DNA from: Tissierellaceae bacterium
GTDB taxonomy: Bacteria > Bacillota > Clostridia > Tissierellales > Tissierellaceae
Direction of reading: 5' to 3'
DNA length: 8,470 nucleotides
Assembly: GCA_029264075.1 (NCBI GenBank)
Contig: JARICQ010000071.1
Location: 1 to 8,470 of the forward strand
Below are positions 1 through 5,640 of this stretch, piece by piece; within the stretch, counting starts at the first letter, position 1, and each line of letters begins with the position of its first letter. The position numbers were made by a program, and so were the translations under genes. The notes beneath the pieces are model-generated. The model saw only the letters and a list, made by a program, of their open reading frames with translations. It had not been told where the DNA came from and ran no database searches.

Positions 1-144
1 AAACCATTTATGGACTTCATCAACTCTGAGGTTAGATATACTTCACTTAGAGCAACCTTCCCTGAGCTAGCAGATGAATTATTTGCAGCAGCAGAAGAAG
101 ATGCAAAAGATCTTTACCAGAAATTTAAAAAATTAGAAGATTAA
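1..144 (+). CDS. nifJ: Pyruvate:ferredoxin oxidoreductase, C-terminal fragment
   Basis: Frame 1 is open from the window edge to a TAA at 142-144, giving 47 residues that include EVRYTSL, TFPELADELF and a charged helical tail ending KFKKLED. I recognise this as the extreme C-terminus of pyruvate:ferredoxin (flavodoxin) oxidoreductase. In that family the end has an EVRY-(S/A)L-x-x-x-(F/N)PE-x-A-E-x-LF pattern followed by an Ala/Glu-rich helix and a YKRL-like tail. The full enzyme is a cytoplasmic thiamine diphosphate/[4Fe-4S] protein of roughly 1,170-1,200 residues. It converts pyruvate and CoA to acetyl-CoA and CO2 while reducing ferredoxin. No cofactor motif lies in the visible piece, so the call rests on tail similarity alone and a related 2-oxoacid oxidoreductase cannot be excluded. 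A strong terminator follows 57 nt after the stop, so it is transcribed separately from murB. Confidence 0.7.
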   Translation, partial: KPFMDFINSEVRYTSLRATFPELADELFAAAEEDAKDLYQKFKKLED

Positions 145-201
145 TAGAAGCATTGTAAATAGCAATATAGAATAATAGAATTGCATAAAGCACAATTCAA
201 T

Positions 202-237
202 AAAAAGGTTATCCTTCGGCCGAGGATAACCTTTTTT
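202..237 (+). terminator. Intrinsic terminator after the oxidoreductase gene
   Basis: A perfect 14-bp stem (arms 202-215 and 223-236) encloses the 7-nt loop TCGGCCG and is followed directly by a T run (232-237). The arms start with five A and end with five T, so the hairpin could also stop leftward transcripts. It closes the upstream unit and insulates murB from it. Confidence 0.92.
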
Positions 238-350
238 AGTTTTACATATAAGAACAAAAAATAAACAAGGCATGATTAATCCTACAAATAATTCAAATGT
301 AAAATATTGCCTAAGTCCTCTTGATAAAAATAATATGCTTTAACTTTAGA

Positions 351-380
351 TTAGTATAAATTGTATAAATTTGTTATAAT
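351..380 (+). promoter_or_regulatory. Probable sigma-A promoter of the murB operon (extended -10)
   Basis: TGTTATAAT at 372-380 is a consensus extended -10 (TGnTATAAT). The -35 is weak: TTAGTA at 351-356 gives an 18-nt spacer and 3 of 6 matches, as is common when an extended -10 is present. The predicted start near 387 would leave a leader of about 24 nt before the murB start. A 9-bp tandem repeat, GTATAAATT twice (354-362 and 363-371), fills the spacer and abuts the TG element. No other good promoter was seen before yvcK ends, so it probably drives murB through yvcK. Confidence 0.7.
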
Positions 381-394
381 ATAAGGAGAACAAT

Positions 395-401
395 AGAGGG
401 G
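395..401 (+). promoter_or_regulatory. Ribosome binding site for the TTG start of murB
   Basis: AGAGGGG lies 9 nt upstream of the TTG at 411. The first in-frame ATG (codon 24) sits just before the conserved NHTSFKIGG segment and would remove the usual N-terminal helix, so this site supports the TTG as the start. Confidence 0.7.
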
Positions 402-410
402 TGTTTTTAT

Positions 411-1322
411 TTGGGAAAAAAAGAATTAAAAGACATACTAAAAGATAAATCTTTTGGAGAAATATTATATGATGAAGAGATGAAAAACCATACCAGCTTT
501 AAAATAGGTGGACCCGTTGATGCAATGATAATACCTACTAATGAAAAAGAAGCAATAGATACGATAAGATTTTTAAGAAACAACAATATAGATTTTATAC
601 TCATGGGAAATGGAAGTAATATGTTAGTTAGAGACGGTGGAATAAGAGGAGTAGTAGTCAAAATAGGTGAAGGATTTGATCAGATAGATATAAGTGGAAA
701 GAAGATATACTGCCAGGCAGGAGCTCTTCTTTCAAAAATCAGTAGCCTAGCACTCGAAAATAATCTTAAAAATTTTGAATTTGCATCTGGAATTCCAGGC
801 ACCATAGGTGGCGCAATGGCAATGAATGCTGGTGCATATGGTGGAGAGATGAAGGATGTGGTTTCAAAAGTCAGGGCAATGGACCAAAAAGGTGAGCTCC
901 ACGAATATACAAATGAAGAAATGAATTTCAGATATAGGAATAGTAGAGTATGGGATGAGGACCTTATAGTGCTTGGGGTAGAGCTAAGCTTGGAAAAGGG
1001 AGACTACAAGGGAATAAAAGATGTTTTAGATGATTTAACCTACAAGAGAACCTCAAAGCAACCACTTGAATATCCAAGTGGTGGAAGTACCTTTAAAAGA
1101 CCAGAAGGCTACTATGCAGGTAAGCTTATAGACGATGCAGGTCTTAGAGGACTTAGGTACAATGGTGCCATGGTATCTGATAAGCATTGCGGATTTATAA
1201 TCAATGTTGAAGATGCTAGGTGTAGTGATGTCCTTCATTTGATTGGGGTAGTTAAAAAAATAGTGATGGACAAGTTTGGTGTAGAACTCGAAAGGGAGAT
1301 AAAGCTAATAGGAGATGAATAG
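411..1322 (+). CDS. murB: UDP-N-acetylenolpyruvoylglucosamine reductase MurB
   Basis: Cytoplasmic FAD enzyme of peptidoglycan synthesis. It reduces UDP-GlcNAc-enolpyruvate with NADPH to UDP-N-acetylmuramate. The 303-residue length matches Gram-positive MurB. Visible features in order: NHTSFKIGG (26-34) opening the FAD domain; the flavin-binding GNGSNMLVRDGG (66-77) and SGIPGTIGG (126-134); the FRYRNS segment (173-178); PSGGSTFKRP (222-231), whose Ser226 corresponds to the catalytic proton donor; the substrate-binding AGKLIDDAGLRG and GFIIN segments (236-265); and the C-terminal EREIKLIG, whose Glu296 matches the catalytic glutamate. The start is TTG, supported by AGAGGGG 9 nt upstream and by the normal length of the N-terminus. 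It is the first gene of a four-gene unit, and its TAG is followed with no gap by the ATG of the PHP gene, so the two are probably translationally coupled. Confidence 0.97.
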   Translation: MGKKELKDILKDKSFGEILYDEEMKNHTSFKIGGPVDAMIIPTNEKEAIDTIRFLRNNNIDFILMGNGSNMLVRDGGIRGVVVKIGEGFDQIDISGKKIYCQAGALLSKISSLALENNLKNFEFASGIPGTIGGAMAMNAGAYGGEMKDVVSKVRAMDQKGELHEYTNEEMNFRYRNSRVWDEDLIVLGVELSLEKGDYKGIKDVLDDLTYKRTSKQPLEYPSGGSTFKRPEGYYAGKLIDDAGLRGLRYNGAMVSDKHCGFIINVEDARCSDVLHLIGVVKKIVMDKFGVELEREIKLIGDE

Positions 1323-2090
1323 ATGATAAAAGTACTAGGAGATTATCATACCCATACTATATATAGCAGTGGATATAAAGATGTAGGCACCCATGCCGTA
1401 GGTACTATAAGGGATAATGCAGAGGCAGCACTTAAGAAGGGGTTAAAAGAGCTAGTAATCTCCGACCATGGACCAGGACACTATCTCTACGGAGTAAGGA
1501 AGAAAAATATACCCATCATGAGAGAAGAGATAGATAGATTAAATGAAGAATTTCAGCCCCAAGGTCTCAATATATTACTTGGCGTAGAGTCAAATATAAT
1601 AGGCATAGATGGAAGACTTGATGTAGATGATGAAGTTTTAGAACAAATTGATTTTTTAACTATGGGATATCATTATGGTGCTACACCTAGAAGGATTGTA
1701 GACGGATTTTACCTCTATATCCTTAATCCACTTACAAAAATCTTTAGGCTAGGAAGGAAAAGAATCAGGGATATAAATACGGAGGCCTATATCAAGGCAC
1801 TTGAAAAATATCCAATAGATATGATTTCACATCCTGGATCCAAGGCAGAAATAAATATAGTAGAGGTAGCTAGAGCGGCTGCTAAAACTGGAACTGCTTT
1901 GGAGATAAGTTCAAAGCATAGTGAGCTTTCGGTTGAAAGTATAAAACTTCTCCTAAATGAAGATGTTAAATATTTAGTGAATAGTGACGCACATAGGCCT
2001 GAAGATATAGGAAATGTAGAAAATGCAATTTACAAGGCAAGGGAGGCAAAGCTGCCTCTAGATAGGATTAAAAATATAGAACTATTATAG
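1323..2090 (+). CDS. Stand-alone PHP-domain metal-dependent hydrolase
   Basis: A 255-residue single-domain protein of the PHP (polymerase and histidinol phosphatase) superfamily, a TIM-barrel-like metallo-phosphoesterase fold. The full set of metal-ligand motifs is present: HTH (His9, His11), SDHG (Asp48, His49), GVES (Glu89), GYHYG (His117), SHPGS (His170) and the terminal NSDAH (Asp222, His224). A multi-metal active site of the YcdX/histidinol-phosphatase type is therefore expected to be functional. Residues 120-155 form an Arg/Lys- and aromatic-rich insert (including FYLYILNP) that may shape a lid. No signal peptide or membrane span is seen. The ATG follows the murB stop directly, with AGGAG at 1310-1314 inside murB. 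The substrate is unknown. Automated pipelines may label it histidinol phosphatase, but there are no his genes here. Its place between murB and rapZ suggests a wall-precursor or aminosugar-phosphate role, which is inference. Confidence 0.9.
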   Translation: MIKVLGDYHTHTIYSSGYKDVGTHAVGTIRDNAEAALKKGLKELVISDHGPGHYLYGVRKKNIPIMREEIDRLNEEFQPQGLNILLGVESNIIGIDGRLDVDDEVLEQIDFLTMGYHYGATPRRIVDGFYLYILNPLTKIFRLGRKRIRDINTEAYIKALEKYPIDMISHPGSKAEINIVEVARAAAKTGTALEISSKHSELSVESIKLLLNEDVKYLVNSDAHRPEDIGNVENAIYKAREAKLPLDRIKNIELL

Positions 2091-2100
2091 GAGTGTAAAA

Positions 2101-2961
2101 ATGGATTTTTTAGTCATTACAGGAATGTCAGGAGCAGGCAAATCTCAAGCGATGAATGTCTTAGAAGATAGGGGATACTACTGTATGGATAATCTTCCGC
2201 CGGCTCTACTTACAAGCTTTGCGAATCTTTGTTTGGAATCGGAGGAAGAGATAGATAAGGTAGCAGTCGTGGTAGATATTCGCTCAGGTGAATTCTTTGA
2301 TCACTTATTCAAGGGGCTCCAAGGGCTCAATGATATGGGCATATATCACAAGATACTATTTTTAGACGCACAGGAAGATATACTTGTGAAAAGATTTAAA
2401 GAGCTCAGAAGACCCCACCCCTTAAATCCAGAGGGAAGTATAATAGAGGGAATAGGAGAAGAAAAGAAGCTCTTATACGATATAAAGAGAAGAGCAGATC
2501 ATATAATTGACACATCCAATTTGACACTTGGAATGTTAAAGGAAAAGATAAATAGAATATTGTCAAGAGGAGAAAAAGATAGAAGCATTTCTGTATCCAT
2601 AATATCCTTTGGATTCAAAAATGGTACCCTTCTTGATGGAGATCTCGTATTTGATGTGAGGTTTATACCAAATCCTTACTATATACCAGAGCTTAAGGAG
2701 CTCAATGGTACTGACCAAACAGTCAAAGACTATGTATTAAAATGGCCTCAGACAAAGATATTTATATCCAAATCTGTAGACATGCTGGAGTTTTTAATCC
2801 CCCACTATACAGTTGAAGGAAAAACACAGCTTATAGTTGGCATAGGATGTACTGGTGGTAGGCATAGGTCGATTGCAATATCTGAGGAAATTGGAAGTAT
2901 ACTAAGGAAAGATGGTCATAGGGTATCTGTCGAACATAGGGACACAAGGATAGGGGATTAA
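2101..2961 (+). CDS. rapZ: RNase adapter / nucleotide-binding protein RapZ (YvcJ)
   Basis: A 286-residue cytoplasmic P-loop protein of the RapZ/YvcJ family, the expected length. The N-terminal kinase-like domain shows Walker A GMSGAGKS (8-15), CMDNLP (28-33), a Walker B-like VVVDIRS (56-62) and RRPHPL (103-108). The C-terminal domain has SFGFKNG (169-175), DVRFIPNPYY (185-194) and the anion-binding GCTGGRHRS (249-257), ending in HRDTR. In E. coli RapZ binds glucosamine-6-phosphate and directs RNase E to the small RNA GlmZ, which controls glmS. B. subtilis YvcJ is a nucleotide-hydrolysing protein affecting competence. Firmicutes lack GlmZ, so the aminosugar-sensing role is plausible here but unproven. 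The ATG has AGGAG at 2089-2093, overlapping the upstream stop, with 7-nt spacing. The stop is 1 nt before yvcK, as in a tight operon. Confidence 0.96.
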   Translation: MDFLVITGMSGAGKSQAMNVLEDRGYYCMDNLPPALLTSFANLCLESEEEIDKVAVVVDIRSGEFFDHLFKGLQGLNDMGIYHKILFLDAQEDILVKRFKELRRPHPLNPEGSIIEGIGEEKKLLYDIKRRADHIIDTSNLTLGMLKEKINRILSRGEKDRSISVSIISFGFKNGTLLDGDLVFDVRFIPNPYYIPELKELNGTDQTVKDYVLKWPQTKIFISKSVDMLEFLIPHYTVEGKTQLIVGIGCTGGRHRSIAISEEIGSILRKDGHRVSVEHRDTRIGD

Positions 2962-2962
2962 A

Positions 2963-3964
2963 ATGAAAAACTTAGCATTAGAAAACAAATTAGAATCTGG
3001 ACCTAGAGTAGTGGTTATAGGTGGAGGTACAGGTCTTTCCATACTCCTTAGGGGACTTAAAAAGTTTACCTCAAATATCACAGCAATAGTTACTGTTGCT
3101 GATGATGGTGGAGGCTCAGGGGTTCTTAGGGAAGACCTTGGTATGCTGCCACCAGGAGATATTCGCTCATGTCTTCTTGCACTTGCAAACACAGAGCCAA
3201 CCATGGAGAAATTGCTTCAATATAGATTTACTGATGGCATGCTCACGGGTCAAAACTTTGGTAATCTCTTTATAGCAGCCATGAGCTCTATATATGGAAG
3301 TTTTGAGGAGGCTATCAGAGAAACCAGCAATGTTCTTGCTGTAACTGGCAAGGTCCTTCCCATGACCCTAGAAGATGTAACATTGTGTGCAGTACTAGAA
3401 AATGGGGTGACAGTAAATGGAGAATCCAGAATACCTGTTGATGCAATTAAAAATGGAAGCAGGATAGATCATATATATATGGATCCAAAAATATCTAATC
3501 CACTTGATGAATCAGTTGAAGCAATTATAGATGCTGATATAATAGTGCTGGGACCTGGCAGTCTTTATACTAGCGTTATACCAAATTTACTTGTAAATCA
3601 CATAACAGATACCATACATTATTCTAAGGCAAAAAAGGTATACATAGCAAATGTAATGACCCAGCCTGGAGAAACGGATAAATATTCACTGACAGACCAT
3701 GTAGATGCAATACTCAAACATAGTAGAGAAGATTTCCTGGACTATGTAATAGGAAACACAGAAGATATACCCTTAGAGACTTTAAATAAATATATAAAGG
3801 ATGGTTCAAAACCAGTATTAATTGAAAAAAATCATTCAGAAGTACTGGAAAAGAAAAACATAAAACTTATAGGAGACAAATTAATTGATGTAGAGAAAAG
3901 TTATATAAGGCATGACAATATTCTCCTAAGCAAGATATTGATAGATATTGCCAATGATGACTAA
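2963..3964 (+). CDS. yvcK: Gluconeogenesis factor / UDP-GlcNAc-binding protein YvcK
   Basis: A 333-residue CofD-like Rossmann protein of the YvcK family (about 315-340 residues). Features: VVVIGGGTGLSILLRGLK (16-33), VADDGGGSG (45-53), PPGDIR (63-68), TGQNFGN (95-101), LGPGSLYTSVIPNLL (196-210) and ANVMTQPGETD (229-239). These are the nucleotide-sugar binding and structural signatures of the family. In B. subtilis and Listeria YvcK is needed for normal shape and wall synthesis on gluconeogenic substrates, and Listeria YvcK and mycobacterial CuvA bind UDP-GlcNAc. It is not a CofD transferase despite the fold. The ATG is 1 nt after the rapZ stop, with AGGGG at 2952-2956. It is the last gene of the murB unit, and its TAA forms the base of the terminator stem. 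In B. subtilis the next gene is whiA, but here the downstream neighbour is on the opposite strand. Confidence 0.96.
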   Translation: MKNLALENKLESGPRVVVIGGGTGLSILLRGLKKFTSNITAIVTVADDGGGSGVLREDLGMLPPGDIRSCLLALANTEPTMEKLLQYRFTDGMLTGQNFGNLFIAAMSSIYGSFEEAIRETSNVLAVTGKVLPMTLEDVTLCAVLENGVTVNGESRIPVDAIKNGSRIDHIYMDPKISNPLDESVEAIIDADIIVLGPGSLYTSVIPNLLVNHITDTIHYSKAKKVYIANVMTQPGETDKYSLTDHVDAILKHSREDFLDYVIGNTEDIPLETLNKYIKDGSKPVLIEKNHSEVLEKKNIKLIGDKLIDVEKSYIRHDNILLSKILIDIANDD

Positions 3965-4010
3965 AGAAAAACAGCTAGTGAAGGCTTAGTCCACTGGCTG
4001 TTTTTCTTTA
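3962..4010. terminator. Bidirectional terminator shared by yvcK and the M42 peptidase
   Basis: A 19-bp stem pairs 3962-3980 with 3992-4010 with a single G-U wobble, around the 11-nt loop 3981-3991. The right arm ends in TTTTTCTTTA and the left arm starts with an A-rich run, so each transcript meets a hairpin followed by a U-rich tract. The yvcK stop TAA (3962-3964) is part of the stem. The peptidase stop lies 16 nt beyond. Confidence 0.93.
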
Positions 4011-4025
4011 TATGAAAATTTATAG

Positions 4026-5051
4026 CTATTTAGTCAAATATGCTAGTCCAAGCTTTATAGTGTTTTCAATCGCATCTTGATGGGTCCTTTCAAAGCTATG
4101 GCTGGCATCTACTCCAGGACCTATGAGTCCCGCCTTAAAGTCATAGCCTGCCCTAAGAGCTGCAGAAGCATCTGATCCATAGTATGGATAGATATCAACT
4201 TGATAGTCTAATTCTTCATCCTTAGCGAGTCTTACTAGCCTTTTTCTAAGTTCAAAGTCATAAGGTCCAGAGCTGTCTTTTGCACAGATAGTGACTGAAA
4301 ACTCATCTGAACTCTGCCCTTGCCCAGGTGCTGCCATATCAACTGCAATAAATTCAAAGGTTTTTTCAGGAATAGATGTCGATGCACCATGTCCGACCTC
4401 TTCATAGGTCGAAATAAAGAAATTAGTTGTATATTTTGGTTTGATTTTGTTTTCTGTTAAATGTTTGGCTATTCCAAGGATGGCTATGACCCCAGCCTTA
4501 TCATCTAGATGTCTTGATTTAATAAAACCCGATCCAGTTATAGTAGTCCTAGGGTCGAAGCTTACAAAGTCTCCTACATTGATTCCAAGCTTTAATGTAT
4601 CCTCTTTCGAGTCAACCTTTTCATCAATTCTAATCTCCATATTTTCAGCATTTCTTTCTATAGTCTTTGTTTTTTCACCATGGACATGGGAAGATGCTTT
4701 TGTAGTCAGTATAGTTCCTGTATAAGTCTTACCTTCCATAGTTTCTATAAGCACATGTTCACCTTCAATTGTGCTCCAGACATAGCCGCCTAGTTGAGAA
4801 ATCTTAAGTTTACCATTCTCCTTTATTTCCTTAACCATGCCACCTAGAGTATCTACATGGCCTGAGAGTGTTACTTCTTTGTCCGTATTTTCACCTTCGA
4901 TACTAGCTATAAGAGCTCCCTTAGTAGTTCTCCTAGTTTTTATACCTAGTTCTTTAAATCTTTCTTCTACAAATTCAACTGCATTTTCCGTATTTCCAGT
5001 TGGACTTGGGATTTTTAGCAGTTTTTCTAGATTTTCTAATATATAAGTCAA
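4026..5051 (-). CDS. M42-family metallopeptidase (glutamyl/deblocking aminopeptidase type)
   Basis: A 341-residue co-catalytic metallo-aminopeptidase of family M42 (TET/FrvX/CelM-like), cytoplasmic, in a family that forms large hollow oligomers trimming peptides from the N-terminus. Expected features are visible: IPSPTG (14-19), GHVDTLG (64-70; His65 ligand, Asp67), SRHLDDKAG (179-187; bridging Asp183), TYEEVGHGAS (215-224; catalytic Glu217 and ligand Glu218), AVDMAAPG (236-243; Asp238) and the C-terminal DASHSFERTH (315-324; probable ligand His318). Residues about 70-165 form the inserted dimerisation domain of the family. The start is TTG (complement of 5049-5051), supported by AAGGGGAG 6 nt upstream. 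A nearby ATG at 5068-5070 is in another frame. It converges on yvcK, has its own promoter, and interrupts the usual yvcK-whiA adjacency. Substrate specificity cannot be read from sequence. Confidence 0.93.
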   Translation of the reverse strand: MTYILENLEKLLKIPSPTGNTENAVEFVEERFKELGIKTRRTTKGALIASIEGENTDKEVTLSGHVDTLGGMVKEIKENGKLKISQLGGYVWSTIEGEHVLIETMEGKTYTGTILTTKASSHVHGEKTKTIERNAENMEIRIDEKVDSKEDTLKLGINVGDFVSFDPRTTITGSGFIKSRHLDDKAGVIAILGIAKHLTENKIKPKYTTNFFISTYEEVGHGASTSIPEKTFEFIAVDMAAPGQGQSSDEFSVTICAKDSSGPYDFELRKRLVRLAKDEELDYQVDIYPYYGSDASAALRAGYDFKAGLIGPGVDASHSFERTHQDAIENTIKLGLAYLTK

Positions 5052-5057
5052 AACTAT

Positions 5058-5065
5058 CTCCCCTT
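5058..5065 (-). promoter_or_regulatory. Ribosome binding site for the TTG start of the M42 peptidase
   Basis: On the minus strand AAGGGGAG sits 6 nt before the TTG at 5051. No in-frame ATG lies upstream, so this site fixes the rare start codon. Confidence 0.75.
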
Positions 5066-5082
5066 TTCATATTTATGACTAT

Positions 5083-5110
5083 ATTATATACCATTGGATA
5101 TATAATTCAA
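5083..5110 (-). promoter_or_regulatory. Probable promoter of the M42 peptidase gene
   Basis: Reading leftward, TTGAAT (5110-5105) and TATAAT (5088-5083) are separated by 16 nt, giving 4/6 and 6/6 matches to the sigma-A consensus. A start near 5076 would give a leader of about 25 nt that includes the AAGGGGAG ribosome site. Confidence 0.65.
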
Positions 5111-5130
5111 AATATTATAATAGGAAATTT

Positions 5131-5177
5131 TTAGCATATATCTCCTAAATATAGTATAATTAATATATTAGTATAAT
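5131..5177 (+). promoter_or_regulatory. Promoter region of the Nudix-whiA unit with two -10 boxes
   Basis: TTAGCA (5131-5136), an 18-nt spacer and TATAAT (5155-5160) form a good sigma-A promoter. A second TATAAT lies at 5172-5177, and both are inside the 9-bp repeat TAGTATAAT (5152-5160 and 5169-5177), offset by 17 nt. The perfect palindrome TAATATATTA (5161-5170) lies between them. Either box gives a start upstream of the Nudix TTG (leader of about 48 or 31 nt). Which one is used cannot be read from the sequence. Confidence 0.6.
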
Positions 5178-5186
5178 GAAGGAGAT
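5140..5186. repeat. Inverted repeat flanking the Nudix-whiA -10 boxes
   Basis: ATCTCCT (5140-5146) is matched by its exact reverse complement AGGAGAT (5180-5186). The arms enclose both TATAAT boxes with a 33-nt spacing. The right arm lies where the transcript would begin and includes an AAGGAG that serves no visible start codon. It could be an operator or part of a leader fold. Seven-base arms are short enough to be chance. Confidence 0.3.
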
Positions 5187-5201
5187 TATTTATTATAAAT
5201 C

Positions 5202-5206
5202 GGGAG
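5202..5206 (+). promoter_or_regulatory. Ribosome binding site deciding the Nudix start (TTG 5215)
   Basis: GGGAG lies 8 nt before TTG 5215. The in-frame ATG at 5176 overlaps the second TATAAT box and has no Shine-Dalgarno sequence before it. The GTG at 5206 has its nearest upstream GGAG 21 nt away. The TTG also places the family's N-terminal beta strand right at the start. Confidence 0.65.
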
Positions 5207-5214
5207 TGGTTAAG

Positions 5215-5622
5215 TTGATAGAAGAAACTAGTGCTGGAGGTGTTGTGATTTTTAGGAATACTATACTATTATTGAAAAAGTTTAATGGTGATTGGGTATT
5301 GCCTAAGGGAAGAATAGAAAAAGATGAAACTGTTAGAGAAACAGCAATCAGGGAAGTATTAGAAGAAAGTGGAGTTAAGGCTAAAATAGTCAAATATATA
5401 GGGATGGTCCACTATAAGTTTAAAAACACTCAAGAAGATGATACGGTCTACAAGACTGTGCACTGGTATGTGATGAAGACTAATTCCATGGACTGTACTC
5501 CACAGAAAAAAGAAGGATTTATAGATGCGAGGTTTGTTCATATGGATAAGGCTGAAGAATTAGTTAGATATGAAGACGAAAAGAAAATAATATTAAAGAG
5601 TTTAAGAATCATGAAAATGTAG
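5215..5622 (+). CDS. Nudix hydrolase (YvcI/Ap4A-hydrolase-like)
   Basis: Starting at TTG 5215 the protein has 135 residues, a usual size for small Nudix hydrolases. These cleave nucleoside diphosphates linked to another moiety, such as dinucleoside polyphosphates, NTPs or 5'-triphosphate RNA ends. The complete Nudix box G-x5-E-x7-REVLEESGV spans residues 32-54, with metal-binding Glu47, Glu50 and Glu51. It is preceded by ETSAGGVVIF and by GDWVLPKGRIE, the pattern of diadenosine-polyphosphate hydrolases. The open frame extends to an ATG at 5176 (148 residues), but that start overlaps a -10 box and lacks a ribosome site, so I prefer the TTG. whiA begins 18 nt after its stop. In B. subtilis the Nudix gene yvcI precedes yvcJ in the same cluster, so this may be the relocated counterpart. 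Exact substrate unknown. Confidence 0.88.
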   Translation: MIEETSAGGVVIFRNTILLLKKFNGDWVLPKGRIEKDETVRETAIREVLEESGVKAKIVKYIGMVHYKFKNTQEDDTVYKTVHWYVMKTNSMDCTPQKKEGFIDARFVHMDKAEELVRYEDEKKIILKSLRIMKM

Positions 5623-5640
5623 TTTAGGAGGTTTAGGACC

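Noticed and set aside
145..350. Possible small RNA or riboswitch in the 266-nt gap before murB.
   Set aside because: Apart from the terminator at 202-237 and the promoter near 351-380 I see no conserved riboswitch core, T-box motif or second terminator. The predicted murB leader is only about 24 nt, too short for a riboswitch.
401..448. A 15-codon GTG open frame overlapping the murB start, rich in Lys/Arg, with AAGGAG at 383-388 upstream.
   Set aside because: The AAGGAG would lie at or before the predicted transcript start, the spacing of 12 nt is long, and such short frames are common in AT-rich DNA. The murB site fits better.
1323..2090. Histidinol-phosphatase (hisK) assignment for the PHP protein.
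   Set aside because: No other histidine-biosynthesis gene is nearby, and the shared motifs define the superfamily and not the substrate.
4441..5046. Rightward open frames of 94 and 69 codons (4441-4725 and 4837-5046).
   Set aside because: Both are antisense shadows of the M42 peptidase, whose motifs are intact; neither shows a ribosome site or a recognisable domain.
5176..5214. ATG at 5176 as the start of the Nudix gene, giving 148 residues.
   Set aside because: It overlaps the second TATAAT box and has no Shine-Dalgarno sequence. TTG 5215 has GGGAG at 8 nt and begins right before the conserved N-terminal strand. Not fully excluded if only the upstream -10 box is used.
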